64,000 nucleotides of DNA from Massilia phyllostachyos (GTDB lineage Bacteria; Pseudomonadota; Gammaproteobacteria; Burkholderiales; Burkholderiaceae_D): the NCBI RefSeq assembly GCF_021044825.1, contig NZ_JAJNOC010000001.1, forward strand, positions 1,488,001-1,552,000, read 5' to 3'. Made by a program: the position numbers and the translations under genes. A model generated the notes under the pieces. That model was not told where the DNA came from and ran no database searches. It saw only the letters and a list, made by a program, of their open reading frames with translations. Shown piece after piece: positions 39,727 to 50,184 of the stretch (its first letter is position 1; each line of letters begins with the position of its first letter).

Positions 39727-41868
39727 ATGGACCAGCATGGCTTCATCCCCGAACTGCCGGGCGCTCCCGGCGCGGTCACGACCTTCTATGCCTACGAGGG
39801 CGGCCCTGCCCGCAACGGCCTGCTGGCCGCGATGGCGCAGCAGCTCGCGGCCGACCCCGCGCAGGCGCCGGTGCTGGTGATCGACTGGGACCTCGAATCG
39901 CCGGCGCTGCACGGCTACCTGGACGGCGCCGCGCTCGAGGTCGACGGGGAGGGGGAGCGACCGGGCCTGGTCGAGTATGTCGAAGCCCTGCGCGGTGCGC
40001 TGCCGCGCCAGCGCACCGCAGGCGCCGACCCCGAGGCGCTGGCCGACGCCGTGCTCGACGCCGTCGACTGGCGCAACTACATCGAGCGCGCCGACGGCCG
40101 CCATCCTCTGTGGCTGATGCGCGCCGGCCGCTTCGACGACGGCTACGCGGAGCGCGCCGCGCGCCTCGACTGGGTCGCCCTGTTCGACGCCTGCCCGGCG
40201 CTGCTGCGCCGCTTCGCCGCGCGCATGGCGCGCCACTATCGCCATGTGCTGGTGGCCAGCCGCGCCGGCCGTTCGGCGGCGGTGAGCGCCTGCACGGCCT
40301 TGCTGCCGGACCGCCTGGTCGGCCTGTTCACGCCGGCGCCCGGCAGCCTCGAAGGGTTCGAAGGCGTCGTGCGGCGCGCCATCGACTACCGCTGCACCCA
40401 CGAGGACGAGCAGCGTCCGCTGCTGGTCTACCCGGTTGCCTGTCCCGGCTTCGGCGCCGGCAGCGACCCCGGCCAGCGCTGGCGGCGCGGCGACCCCGCG
40501 CTCGGCATGGCCGGCTACCAGCCGCGCATCGAGGCCCTGCTGCGCGAGGTCTACGGCAATTCGCTGCTGCGCCTGGCCAGCTGGTTCGACGAGGTGCAGC
40601 CGGCCCTGTGCGACGCGGTGGCCGTGCGGCGCATCGGCGCCGGCCACGGGGCGCTGGCGCGACCGGCCGCCAGCCTGCTGGAATGGTTCGCGGGAGGACG
40701 CTATCCCTGGCAGTCGCTGCGCGAAGCGCGCCTGCATGCGGCGATCGCGCGCGCCGAGGGCGAGGGCGAAGGCGCGACTGGGGTGCTGGCCGGCTGCCTC
40801 GCGCGCCTGGGCGCGCTGTGCCATGAGGAAGGGCGCGACGCCGAGGCCGAGGCGCTGCTGCGCCGGAGCCTGGACCTGCGCAGCAGTATGCTCGGCGAAG
40901 ACCATTCGGACACCCGCGCCGGACTGCGCGCGCTGGCCGAGCTGCACGCCGCTGGCGATCGCTTGCAGGAAGCGCGGCGCGGCTACGAAACGCTGGCCCA
41001 GGCGTGCTTGCGCAGCGTCGGCGCGGAGCACCCCGAGACCCTGGGCGCGCGCTCGCGCCTGGCCGGCGTGCTCGGCCGGCTGGAGGAGGGCGAGCGTGCA
41101 CTGGCGTTGCACGAACAGGTGGTGGCGGGCTGCGAGCGCCTGTTCGGCGCCTTCCACCCGGCCACGCTCGACAGCCTCGAAGACCTGGCCCTGACCCTCT
41201 GCCACGGCCAGGAATATGAGCGCGCGCGCCTGCTGCTGGAACGCGTGCTGGACGGCCGGCGCCGCCTGAACGGCCCGGAACACGAGGACACGCTGCGCTG
41301 CGGCCGGCGCCTGGCCGGGCTGCTCGGCGAGATGGGCGACCTCGGCAGCGCGCGCCGGCTGCTGGAATCGGTGCTGCGCGCCCGCGAGCGCCAGGACGGA
41401 CCGGACGCAGCGGCGACCTTGCAGGCGCGCGCCGCGCTGGCCGACGTCTATGCGGCCCAGGGCGACGTGACGGCGGTGCGCCGCATCCACGACGGGCTGC
41501 CGTGGACGGGTGAGTGGATGACGGGAGCGGAAGCAGGACAAACCAGCCAGGACGCCGCCGCGCTGCCCGCCGGCCACCAACCCCATCCGGCCTCGACCGG
41601 CCTCCAGCACCAGCTGGCCCAGCTGCAAAGCCTGATCGACAGCGACAGCCCGCGCGAGGCGCGCGCCCTGGCCGACAGCCTGCGGCCGTCCGTCCTGAAC
41701 CAGGGTGTGGCACATCCGCTACGCAAGCGCGGCGCCGAGATGATCAAGCGGGTCTACCAGCAGGATGGCGACAAGGATGCGCTGCTGTCCTGGGCCGAGG
41801 ACGTGGTCGCTTCACTGGAGGGCGCCCTGTTCCTGGCCGAGCGCGGCGGGCCACCGGCCTTGTCATGA
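39727..41868 (+). CDS. KGGVGR-type ATPase-like protein with kinesin-light-chain TPR repeats
   Basis: 713 residues. Residues 17-65 match the ParA/MinD-like KGGVGR group (VTTFYAYEGGPARNGLLAAM, then VLVIDWDLESPALHGYL), but the P-loop reads EGGPARN in place of KGGVGR(S/T), so the key Lys and Ser/Thr are gone. About residues 370-595 hold four or five 42-residue TPRs (ALLRRSLDLRSSMLGEDHSD, ALHEQVVAGCERLFG). A helical tail follows. GAGGAG is just before the start. It probably senses or scaffolds for the upstream TIR enzyme. Nucleotide binding is doubtful. Confidence 0.82.
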   Translation: MDQHGFIPELPGAPGAVTTFYAYEGGPARNGLLAAMAQQLAADPAQAPVLVIDWDLESPALHGYLDGAALEVDGEGERPGLVEYVEALRGALPRQRTAGADPEALADAVLDAVDWRNYIERADGRHPLWLMRAGRFDDGYAERAARLDWVALFDACPALLRRFAARMARHYRHVLVASRAGRSAAVSACTALLPDRLVGLFTPAPGSLEGFEGVVRRAIDYRCTHEDEQRPLLVYPVACPGFGAGSDPGQRWRRGDPALGMAGYQPRIEALLREVYGNSLLRLASWFDEVQPALCDAVAVRRIGAGHGALARPAASLLEWFAGGRYPWQSLREARLHAAIARAEGEGEGATGVLAGCLARLGALCHEEGRDAEAEALLRRSLDLRSSMLGEDHSDTRAGLRALAELHAAGDRLQEARRGYETLAQACLRSVGAEHPETLGARSRLAGVLGRLEEGERALALHEQVVAGCERLFGAFHPATLDSLEDLALTLCHGQEYERARLLLERVLDGRRRLNGPEHEDTLRCGRRLAGLLGEMGDLGSARRLLESVLRARERQDGPDAAATLQARAALADVYAAQGDVTAVRRIHDGLPWTGEWMTGAEAGQTSQDAAALPAGHQPHPASTGLQHQLAQLQSLIDSDSPREARALADSLRPSVLNQGVAHPLRKRGAEMIKRVYQQDGDKDALLSWAEDVVASLEGALFLAERGGPPALS

Positions 41869-41983
41869 AGACATGATCAGCTTAATAAAACTATTGACCA
41901 GCGGTGGCAAAAAATCGCCGTCCGGAAACAAAAATCGCGCCACAGGCGAACGAAGCTGGCGTTGCTTCAGGTAAAATCGCAGG

Positions 41984-42718
41984 ATGCGAATTCTTATCAG
42001 TAACGACGACGGCTACCTGGCGCCTGGTCTCAGTGCGCTGGCTGATGCGCTGTCTGCGATCGCGGAGATCGTGGTGGTCGCGCCCGACAGCAACCGCTCG
42101 GGTGCGTCGAATTCGTTGACGCTCGACCGGCCGCTGACGGTCCAGAAGGCGGCAAATGGTTTTCATTTCGTCAACGGCACGCCGACCGACTGTGTCCACA
42201 TCGCACTGACCGCGATGGGCGATGCGCCGCCCGACCTGGTGGTTTCCGGCATCAACAACGGCCAGAACATGGGTGACGACACCCTGTATTCCGGCACCGT
42301 CGCGGCCGCCACCGAGGCTTACCTGTTTGGCATCCCGGCGATCGCCTTTTCGCAGGTGAACGCCGGTTGGGCCCACGTCGACGCCGCGGCGAAAGTAGCG
42401 CGCGAGATCGTCGAGCGCCGCTTCGACAAGCTCGAGGCGCCGTTCCTGTTCAATGTGAACATCCCGAACCTGCCGTATGAAGAGATCGGCCCGCTGACGC
42501 CATCGCGCCTGGGCCGGCGCCACCAGGCCGAGCCGGTGATCAAGTCGCAGGACCCGCGTGGCCGCGAGATCTACTGGATCGGCGCGCCCGGCGCCTGCCG
42601 CGACGCCGGCGAGGGCACCGACTTCCACACGACTTCGCAGGGCAAGGTGTCGATCACGCCGCTGCAGATCGACCTGACCCACCGGACCCAGCTCGACCTG
42701 CTCAAGGGGATCGTATGA
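41984..42718 (+). CDS. surE: 5'/3'-nucleotidase SurE
   Basis: 244 residues. Metal motif [43 protein letters not shown] and [20 protein letters not shown] are diagnostic. SurE hydrolyses nucleoside monophosphates and helps stationary-phase survival. First gene of surE-pcm-nlpD-rpoS and overlaps pcm by 4 nt. Confidence 0.96.
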   Translation: MRILISNDDGYLAPGLSALADALSAIAEIVVVAPDSNRSGASNSLTLDRPLTVQKAANGFHFVNGTPTDCVHIALTAMGDAPPDLVVSGINNGQNMGDDTLYSGTVAAATEAYLFGIPAIAFSQVNAGWAHVDAAAKVAREIVERRFDKLEAPFLFNVNIPNLPYEEIGPLTPSRLGRRHQAEPVIKSQDPRGREIYWIGAPGACRDAGEGTDFHTTSQGKVSITPLQIDLTHRTQLDLLKGIV

Positions 42719-43605
42719 CGGACAAGCGCAGCACCTTCCCGCTGCCGCTGTCCTCGGTGACCGGCGGCGACAGCCGCAAGCCGCGCACGCCCGCGCCGGC
42801 ACCAATCGCCACGCCCCAGACCGCGACCCGCAACGCCGCCCACACCGCGGTGAACAAGGGCGCCGCGCTGCCGCCGGCCGCCTCGCAGCCGTCGCCGCGT
42901 CCGCCCGGCTACGCCCAGGCGCACGTGCCGAGCGCGCCGGTGGCGCAGCGCTCCGACCTGATGGCCTCGGAGGCGGTGCGCCGCGCCATGGTGGCGCGGG
43001 TGGCGCGCCAGGGCGTCAAGGATGGCGTGGTGCTGGCCGCGATGGAGGCGGTGCCGCGCCACCTGTTCATCGAGCCGGCGCTGTCGGCGCAGGCGTATAT
43101 CGACGCCTCGCTGCCGATCGGGCACAACCAGACGATCTCGCAGCCCTACATCGTGGCGCGCATGATCGAGGCGATGCGGGCGGCGACCGCGCCGGGTGGA
43201 CAATTGAACAAGGTGCTGGAAATCGGCACCGGCTGCGGCTACCAGGCGGCGGTGCTGAGTTTCGTCGCGCGCGAGGTGTACTCGATCGAGCGCATCAAAC
43301 CCCTGCACGAGCTGGCCAAGACCAATCTGCGGCCGCTGCGGATCTCGAACCTGCGTTTGCAATACGGCGATGGTATGCTAGGCTTGCCGCAGGTTGCACC
43401 CTTCGACGGCATCATCCTCGCGGCCGCGGGCCTCGAGGTGCCGCGGGCCCTGCTCGAACAGCTGGCCATCGGCGCGCACCTGGTCGCCCCGGTTGGCGCC
43501 CAGGACCAGCGCCTGGAACGCATTACCCGCATCGGCAAGAGCGAATGGACCAGCGAGACGCTGGAAGCCTGCCATTTCGTGCCGCTGCGTCCGGGTATCA
43601 TCTGA
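42715..43605 (+). CDS. pcm: Protein-L-isoaspartate O-methyltransferase with N-terminal extension
   Basis: 296 residues, against about 210 for most Pcm. The first 80 residues are low-complexity, Pro/Ala/Thr-rich and probably disordered. The methyltransferase core follows: [40 protein letters not shown], the AdoMet motif [15 protein letters not shown] and [20 protein letters not shown]. It repairs isoaspartyl residues in aged proteins. Its start overlaps surE (ATGA). Confidence 0.95.
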   Translation: MTDKRSTFPLPLSSVTGGDSRKPRTPAPAPIATPQTATRNAAHTAVNKGAALPPAASQPSPRPPGYAQAHVPSAPVAQRSDLMASEAVRRAMVARVARQGVKDGVVLAAMEAVPRHLFIEPALSAQAYIDASLPIGHNQTISQPYIVARMIEAMRAATAPGGQLNKVLEIGTGCGYQAAVLSFVAREVYSIERIKPLHELAKTNLRPLRISNLRLQYGDGMLGLPQVAPFDGIILAAAGLEVPRALLEQLAIGAHLVAPVGAQDQRLERITRIGKSEWTSETLEACHFVPLRPGII

Positions 43606-43797
43606 AAAGACCCCGGTAAACACAGCCGTGTCATCGCCGTACCCATCAGCGGCGTTGTAGAGTCTGGCACTCTGTCGCGGTCCGGCCCCTGTGGCCCGGA
43701 CTCCCTGCCTGGCATGACCCACCCTGGTCCGCCGGCGCGGCCTGCGCGCTTTCAATAGCGCACGGCCTACGAACATGAAACAGAAAACAGAAAGACA

Positions 43798-44715
43798 ATG
43801 AACCAAGCACCCCGATTAGCACTGCTCACCCTTGCCCTCGGCCTGCTGGCCGGCTGTAACTCCCTCACGCGCCAGGCGCCGGTCGTCGAACGCACCGCAG
43901 TGCCGGCCTCGCATCCGCGTCCAGCCCCGGCGGTCAAGGCCGAAGAGCCGAAGGCGGACGACAAAGGCATGTACACCGTGCGCCGCGGCGACACCCTGCT
44001 GCGCATCGCGCTGGACTTCGGCCAGAACTACCGCGACATCGTCGCCTGGAACAACCTGGCCGACCCGGACGACATCAAGGTCGGCCAGACCCTGCGCGTG
44101 GAAGCGCCGGAGAAGGGCGAGCGCACCGCCAATATGCAGACTGCGCCGGTCCCGATGCCGCCGCCGGCCGCGCCGCCGCGCAAGACCGCGCCGCGCGCCG
44201 ACAAGCAGCCGTATACCGAAGGCGCCGTCGCCAGCGCGCCGCAGTCGGGCGCGCGCGCCGACACCGTCGTACCGGCAGCGGCGCCGGCCCCGGCTGCGCC
44301 GTCCGGGGGCGTCTCCACCGGCAGCATCGTCAGCGCCAACGACAACGAGAAGCTGAGCTGGATGTGGCCGGCCGACGGCCGCATCGTCGCCACCTTCGAC
44401 GAAGGCCGCAACAAGGGCATCGACATCGCCGGCAAACCGGGCCAGGCGGTGATGGCCGCCGGCGCCGGCAAGGTGATGTACGCTGGCAGCGGTATCCGCG
44501 GCTATGGTAACCTTGTTATCGTCAAGCACAGCAACAGCCTGCTGTCGGCGTATGCGCACAACCGCAAGATCGTGGTCAAGGAAGGCGACAACGTCTCCAA
44601 GGGGCAGATCATCGCGGAAATGGGCGATTCGGACGCCGACTCGGTGAAGTTGCATTTCGAGATCCGCCAACAGGGCAAGCCAGTCGATCCGTCGAGGTTC
44701 CTGCCCGGTAGATAA
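43798..44715 (+). CDS. nlpD: NlpD-like LysM/M23-domain lipoprotein
   Basis: 305 residues. Lipobox LAGC (Cys16 region), LysM domain with MYTVRRGDTLLRIALDFGQN, a Pro/Ala linker, and a C-terminal M23 (LytM) domain. In that domain the usual HxG(T/I)D zinc motif reads NKGIDIAG, so the zinc ligand His is missing; YAHN and LHFEIRQQGKPVDP remain. This fits NlpD, which activates amidases for septal peptidoglycan splitting instead of cutting itself. In this class of genomes the main rpoS promoter often lies within nlpD. AGAAAG before the ATG. Confidence 0.93.
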   Translation: MNQAPRLALLTLALGLLAGCNSLTRQAPVVERTAVPASHPRPAPAVKAEEPKADDKGMYTVRRGDTLLRIALDFGQNYRDIVAWNNLADPDDIKVGQTLRVEAPEKGERTANMQTAPVPMPPPAAPPRKTAPRADKQPYTEGAVASAPQSGARADTVVPAAAPAPAAPSGGVSTGSIVSANDNEKLSWMWPADGRIVATFDEGRNKGIDIAGKPGQAVMAAGAGKVMYAGSGIRGYGNLVIVKHSNSLLSAYAHNRKIVVKEGDNVSKGQIIAEMGDSDADSVKLHFEIRQQGKPVDPSRFLPGR

Positions 44716-44721
44716 GGATGT

Positions 44722-45723
44722 ATGACGCAGCCGCCGACGCACTCGCTGGATTCGCAGGATACGGACGAGTTTCCGGATGAACCGGAGAGCGACGGCGCGC
44801 TTGCGGCTGCCGACGGGGCCGAGGTCATCGCCCCCGTGCAGGAAGCCGAGACGGTCGACGAGCTGCGCAAGGTCCTGCAGGCCGAGCTCGCGACCGACAC
44901 CACCCAGCACTACCTGAACCAGATCGGCACCCGCCCGCTGCTCACCGCGCAGGAAGAGGTGCAGGTGGCCACCCTGGCCAAAGCCGGCGACTTCGCCGCG
45001 CGCCAGAAGATGATCGAGCATAACCTGCGCCTGGTCGTCTCGATCGCCAAGCACTACATCAACCGCGGCGTGGTGCTGCTCGACCTGATCGAGGAAGGCA
45101 ACATCGGCCTGATGCGCGCCATCGACAAGTTCGAGCCCGAGCGCGGTTTCCGTTTCTCCACCTACGCCACCTGGTGGATCCGCCAGAGCATCGAGCGCGC
45201 CATCATGAACCAGGCCCGCACCGTGCGCCTGCCGGTGCACATGGTGCGCGAACTGAACGCCGTCCTGCGCGCCAAGTACCACCTCGAAGCCCAGAAACAC
45301 GACGGCAAGGAAGCCGCCGCCGAGGACATCGCCAGCCTGGTCGGACGGCCGGTGGAAGAAGTCCAGGACATCCTGGCCCTGTCGGAACACGCGGCCTCGC
45401 TCGACGCCCCGCTCGATAACGATCCGCAATCGAGCCTGATGGACATGCTGCCCGACGAAGGGGAGGCGATGCCCGATGCCCTGGCCGAGCACCATGAGAT
45501 GACGCTGCTGGTGCGCGACTGGCTGGCGCGTTTGCCGGACAAGCAGCGCATCGTCGTCACGCGGCGCTTCGGGCTCGATAACGACGATCCGGCCACGCTG
45601 GAGACGCTGGCGGAGGAGATGGGGGTGACGCGCGAGCGGGTGCGGCAGATCCAGCAGGAGGCGCTCGTCAAGCTCAAGCGGGCGATGGCGGCGCGTGGGG
45701 TGGTGCGGGATTCCTTGCTGTAG
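44722..45723 (+). CDS. rpoS: RNA polymerase sigma factor RpoS
   Basis: 333 residues. An acidic variable N-terminus (about 55 residues), region 1.2 with [20 protein letters not shown], region 2 with [20 protein letters not shown] and [20 protein letters not shown], region 3, and region 4 with [20 protein letters not shown] and [20 protein letters not shown]. Downstream of nlpD by 6 nt, as in other beta- and gammaproteobacteria. It directs the general stress and stationary-phase response. Confidence 0.97.
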   Translation: MTQPPTHSLDSQDTDEFPDEPESDGALAAADGAEVIAPVQEAETVDELRKVLQAELATDTTQHYLNQIGTRPLLTAQEEVQVATLAKAGDFAARQKMIEHNLRLVVSIAKHYINRGVVLLDLIEEGNIGLMRAIDKFEPERGFRFSTYATWWIRQSIERAIMNQARTVRLPVHMVRELNAVLRAKYHLEAQKHDGKEAAAEDIASLVGRPVEEVQDILALSEHAASLDAPLDNDPQSSLMDMLPDEGEAMPDALAEHHEMTLLVRDWLARLPDKQRIVVTRRFGLDNDDPATLETLAEEMGVTRERVRQIQQEALVKLKRAMAARGVVRDSLL

Positions 45724-45745
45724 CGGCTTCGGTTTGCAAACTTGG

Positions 45746-45873
45746 GCACCGGCCTGCGCCGGTGCGACGGTCTTGCGGATAACGGTGAATAAAGCACTAG
45801 CGTTATCCGACCACCTCACCAAACCAACGTCGTACGCGCCACTGGCGCCTACGACTTCCGGCGAAGGCCGGAA
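45746..45873. repeat. Inverted pair of CCGGC(n4)GCCGG-type repeats, with inner hairpins
   Basis: GCACCGGC-CTGC-GCCGGTGC (45746-45765) and TTCCGGC-GAAG-GCCGGAA (45856-45873), with TTGG and CCAA tails outward. Between them are GGATAACG/CGTTATCC and GTCGTA-x-GCGCC/GGCGC-x-TACGAC hairpins. This fills most of the 300-nt gap between rpoS and rlmD; I see no gene in it. Confidence 0.75.
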
Positions 45874-46023
45874 CCCAATTTCAACCAGCCCATGCGTCGT
45901 CGCTCATCCCTTGAGGCCCGCCCCCAAAGTAGCGCCCCCTCTGTTTCCTTGCTATCATCGCGGGCTTACCTGCGAACTCCCCGCGCAGCCTGTCCTGCGC
46001 CTCATTCCCTTCTCCCACACACC

Positions 46024-47418
46024 ATGCAAGAAATTTTCATCGACATCAAATCCCTGGATGCGGACGCCCGCGGCGTCGGCCATCTCGAGAACGAGGACGG
46101 CACGCCAGGCAAAGTGATCTTCGTCGAAGGCGCACTGCCGGGCGAACGCGTCAGCTTCGAGACGCTGCGCAAGAAGAAGAACTGGGAATCGGGCCGCATG
46201 GTCACCCTGCAGCGCGCCTCGTCGATGCGGGTGGAGCCGAAATGCCGGCACTTCGGCTACTGCGGCGGCTGCTCGATGCAGCACCTGGAGCCGTCGGCCC
46301 AGGTGGCGATGAAGCAGCGCGTGCTGGAAGATAATCTCTGGCACCTCGGCAAGGTGAAGTCCGAGATGATCATGCGCCCGATGTACGGCCCGACCTGGGA
46401 CTACCGCTTCCGCGCGCGCCTGTCGGTGCGCCACGTGGCGAAGAAGGGCGGGGTGCTGGTCGGCTTCCACGAGCGCGCCTCGTCCTACGTCGCCGACATC
46501 ACCTACTGCGAGATCCTGCCGGACCACGTGGCCCAGCTGATCGTGCCGCTGCGCGAATTCGTCGGCAAGCTGTCGATCTACAACCAGATGCCGCAGATCG
46601 AGGTCGCCATCGGCGAGGAGGTCACGGTGCTGGTGCTGCGCATCATGGCGCCGCTCACGCCCGCCGACGAGGCGTTGACGAAGGCCTTCGCCGACCAGTG
46701 GAACATCCAGTGGTGGCTGCAGCCCAAGGGCCCGGACACGGCTTACCCCTACTACCCGCTCGGCAAGGAGCTGTACTACACGCTGCCGGACTTCGGCATC
46801 AAGATGCCGTTCAAGCCGACCGACTTCACCCAGGTGAACCACCAGATCAACCGCGTGCTGGTGTCGAAGGCGCTGCGCTTGCTGGAAGTGCAGCCGAACG
46901 ACCGCGTGGCCGACCTGTTCTGCGGCCTCGGCAACTTCACCCTGCCGCTGGCGACCCAGGCGCGCGAAGTGGTCGGCATCGAGGGCAGCACCGCGCTCAC
47001 GACCCGCGCGCTCGAGAATGCCCAGGCCAACGGCCTGGCGGCCAAGACCTCGTTCTCGACCCGCAACTTGTTCGAAGTGACCAAGGAAGACCTGGTCGCC
47101 CTGGGCAAATTCGACCGCATGCTGGTCGACCCGCCGCGCGACGGCGCCATGGCCCTGTCGCTGGCGCTGGCCGACCTGCGCGAGACGCACGAGGCGTTGA
47201 TGCCGCAGCGGATCGTGTACGTGTCCTGCAGCCCGTCGACGCTGGCGCGCGACGCGGGGATCCTGGTGCACAAGGCCGGCTATGTGCTGAAGAAGGCGGG
47301 GGTGTGCAATATGTTCCCGCATACGTCGCACGTGGAGTCGATTGCGGTGTTTGAACTGGGTGAGAAGCCGGTGGCTTCGGCTGTGGCGTTCGAAGTGCCG
47401 GCTGAGGTGGTGCAGTAA
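46024..47418 (+). CDS. rlmD: 23S rRNA (uracil(1939)-C(5))-methyltransferase RlmD
   Basis: 464 residues. A TRAM-like N-terminus (IDIKSLDADARGVGHLENED), Fe-S cysteines in CRHFGYCGGCSMQHL and a later Cys (TYCEIL), the AdoMet fold with VADLFCGLGNFTLPLATQA, and the catalytic RIVYVSCSPSTLARD (Cys nucleophile) with MLVDPPRDGA. It makes m5U1939 in 23S rRNA. Start ATG 46024 chosen because the upstream frame has no TRAM similarity. The gene is convergent with the BI-1 family gene. Confidence 0.93.
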   Translation: MQEIFIDIKSLDADARGVGHLENEDGTPGKVIFVEGALPGERVSFETLRKKKNWESGRMVTLQRASSMRVEPKCRHFGYCGGCSMQHLEPSAQVAMKQRVLEDNLWHLGKVKSEMIMRPMYGPTWDYRFRARLSVRHVAKKGGVLVGFHERASSYVADITYCEILPDHVAQLIVPLREFVGKLSIYNQMPQIEVAIGEEVTVLVLRIMAPLTPADEALTKAFADQWNIQWWLQPKGPDTAYPYYPLGKELYYTLPDFGIKMPFKPTDFTQVNHQINRVLVSKALRLLEVQPNDRVADLFCGLGNFTLPLATQAREVVGIEGSTALTTRALENAQANGLAAKTSFSTRNLFEVTKEDLVALGKFDRMLVDPPRDGAMALSLALADLRETHEALMPQRIVYVSCSPSTLARDAGILVHKAGYVLKKAGVCNMFPHTSHVESIAVFELGEKPVASAVAFEVPAEVVQ

Positions 47419-47426
47419 GCAAAATT

Positions 47427-47450
47427 GGGTTCCGGCGAATGCCGGAACCC
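47427..47450. repeat. Single CCGGC(n4)GCCGG-type repeat after rlmD
   Basis: GGGTTCCGGC-GAAT-GCCGGAACCC (10-bp stem), with AAATT before it and AAGTT after. Starts 9 nt after the rlmD stop, so it may also help terminate. Confidence 0.75.
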
Positions 47451-47491
47451 AAGTTCGTAGCGTCCAGTTAGCCCAGGCAAACGCACGAAAA

Positions 47492-47514
47492 AAAGCCGAC
47501 CACTGGTCGGCTTT
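47492..47514. terminator. Bidirectional terminator between rlmD and the BI-1 family gene
   Basis: AAAGCCGACCA (47492-47502) and TGGTCGGCTTT (47504-47514) form a GC-rich stem with A-rich flank on one side and T-rich on the other, so it works for both converging genes. Confidence 0.85.
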
Positions 47515-47535
47515 CTCGTTCAGCGGGATGACGAA

Positions 47536-48231
47536 TCAATCGTCGCTACCACCCGCAATACCCAGCAAACGCAGCAGGCTGGTGAAGATGTTGTACACAT
47601 CCAGGTAGATCGACAGCGTGGCCGTGATGTAGTTGGTTTCGCCGCCGTTGACGATGCGCTGCACGTCGAACAGGATGAAGGCCGAGAAGATGCCGATCGC
47701 CATGATCGAGATCACGATCGACAGCACCGACATCTGCAGGAAGATGTTGGCGATACCGGCCAGGATCAGGACGATCACGCCGGCCATCAGCCAGCTGCCC
47801 ATGCCCGAGAAGTCGCGCTTGGTGGTGGTGGCGATGCTGGCCATGACGGCGAACACGCAGGCGGTGCCGCCGAAGGCGGTCATGATCAGGGTGCCGCCGT
47901 TGCCGTAGCCCAGGGTGTGCTGCAGCAGGGGCGTGAGCATCAGGCCCATGACGAAGGTGAAGGCCAGCAGCAAGCCCAAGCCCACGGCCGAATCCTTGAA
48001 TTTCTCGATCGCGAAGATGAAGCCGAAGGCGACCAGCATGAAGGCCAGGAAGCCGAGGCCGCCGATGCCGGCCATCAGGTTGAACGACACGCCGATGTAA
48101 GCGCCCAGCACGGTCGGGATCATCGACAGCGCGAGCAGCCAGTAGGTGTTACGCAACACATTGTTGCGGGGTGCGACCCGCGACCGTTTGGTCAGGTCGA
48201 TGGTGCTTTGCGATGGGGTGTTGGGGAACAT
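47536..48231 (-). CDS. Bax inhibitor-1/YccA family membrane protein
   Basis: 231 residues with seven membrane helices. NNVLRNTYWLLALSMIPTVL and LFDVQRIVNGGETNYITATL (the conserved acidic-loop helix ending in LDVYNIFTSLLRLLGI) are typical of the BI-1 family (YccA in Escherichia coli, an FtsH-associated protein). It may form a pH-sensitive Ca leak channel and modulate FtsH. A long gap upstream holds promoters divergent to ndk. Confidence 0.92.
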   Translation of the reverse strand: MFPNTPSQSTIDLTKRSRVAPRNNVLRNTYWLLALSMIPTVLGAYIGVSFNLMAGIGGLGFLAFMLVAFGFIFAIEKFKDSAVGLGLLLAFTFVMGLMLTPLLQHTLGYGNGGTLIMTAFGGTACVFAVMASIATTTKRDFSGMGSWLMAGVIVLILAGIANIFLQMSVLSIVISIMAIGIFSAFILFDVQRIVNGGETNYITATLSIYLDVYNIFTSLLRLLGIAGGSDD

Positions 48232-48345
48232 GGTGCCTCCGGTTGGTGGATGAGCGTCACTGTCAAAAATAGGGCCGCAAACTTAGCGGTCGCTTAAATT
48301 TCGGCTTAATGAGGACGAATTCTCGCCCCAACTCTAGCACTTTCC

Positions 48346-48373
48346 TTGCTAGTACCGCAATATCGGCTATATG
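48346..48373 (+). promoter_or_regulatory. Predicted promoter of ndk
   Basis: TTGCTA (48346-48351) and TATATG (48368-48373) with a 16-nt spacer, about 85 nt upstream of the start. A second possible -10, GGTAAAAT, lies a little further downstream. Computed by eye; moderate. Confidence 0.35.
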
Positions 48374-48463
48374 AGGGATGTATGGTAAAATTAAAGGTTG
48401 ATTGAGTCCCGAAATTCTACTTAAGTTCTTGATCCAAACCTTTCTTTTTATTGGAGTTTTTAC

Positions 48464-48889
48464 ATGGCAATCGAACGCACCCTGTCGATCATCAAACCGG
48501 ACGCAGTTGCAAAAAACGTGATCGGCCAAATCTATAGCCGCTTTGAAGGCGCTGGCCTGAAGGTCGTCGCTGCTCGCATGACCCAGCTGTCGCAAGCCGA
48601 AGCCGAAGGCTTCTACGCCGTGCACGCCGCACGTCCGTTCTTCAAGGATCTGGTCAACTTCATGATCTCGGGTCCGGTCATGATCCAGGTGCTCGAAGGC
48701 GAAGGCGCGATCCTGAAGAACCGCGACCTGATGGGCGCAACCGATCCGAAGAAAGCCGACGCCGGCACCATCCGCGCCGATTTCGCCGACTCGATCGACG
48801 CCAACGCCGTGCACGGTTCGGACGCTGCCGAAACCGCTGCCGTGGAAATCGCTTACTTCTTCCCGGCACTGAACGTCTACTCGCGTTAA
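48464..48889 (+). CDS. ndk: Nucleoside diphosphate kinase
   Basis: 141 residues, normal length. [18 protein letters not shown], the active His117 in NAVHGSD, and [20 protein letters not shown] are all in place. It transfers gamma-phosphate among NTPs and NDPs through phospho-His. TTGGAG before the ATG. Rnk, encoded at 1.5 kb, was named for controlling this enzyme. Confidence 0.97.
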   Translation: MAIERTLSIIKPDAVAKNVIGQIYSRFEGAGLKVVAARMTQLSQAEAEGFYAVHAARPFFKDLVNFMISGPVMIQVLEGEGAILKNRDLMGATDPKKADAGTIRADFADSIDANAVHGSDAAETAAVEIAYFFPALNVYSR

Positions 48890-48953
48890 TTAGAATGGGG
48901 GAGCGCATCCGGGGCGTTCCCCGGCAAATTTCCCCCGGACTAATTGAATGAGT

Positions 48954-48993
48954 AAGCTACCCGCCCGCAGCCCAGGGCTGGCGCGGGTAGCTT
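48954..48993. terminator. Stem-loop between ndk and rlmN
   Basis: AAGCTACCCGC (48954-48964) with GCGGGTAGCTT (48983-48993), 18-nt loop. It is 64 nt after the ndk stop and 22 nt before rlmN; a possible partial terminator. No T run. Confidence 0.4.
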
Positions 48994-49014
48994 CGGAAAC
49001 AAAAGGATTTCACC

Positions 49015-50183
<1,169 letters not shown>

Positions 50184-50184
<1 letters not shown>

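Noticed and set aside
39613..41715. A 700-codon open frame antisense to the KGGVGR-TPR gene
   Set aside because: Low-complexity Ala/Arg/Gln composition and no motifs; the plus-strand frame shows clear TIR, ATPase-like and TPR patterns.
43606..43797. Gap between pcm and nlpD examined for a small gene or RNA
   Set aside because: A weak GTCCGG/CCGGAC hairpin is present, but there is no conserved motif, T run or reading frame with a start signal.
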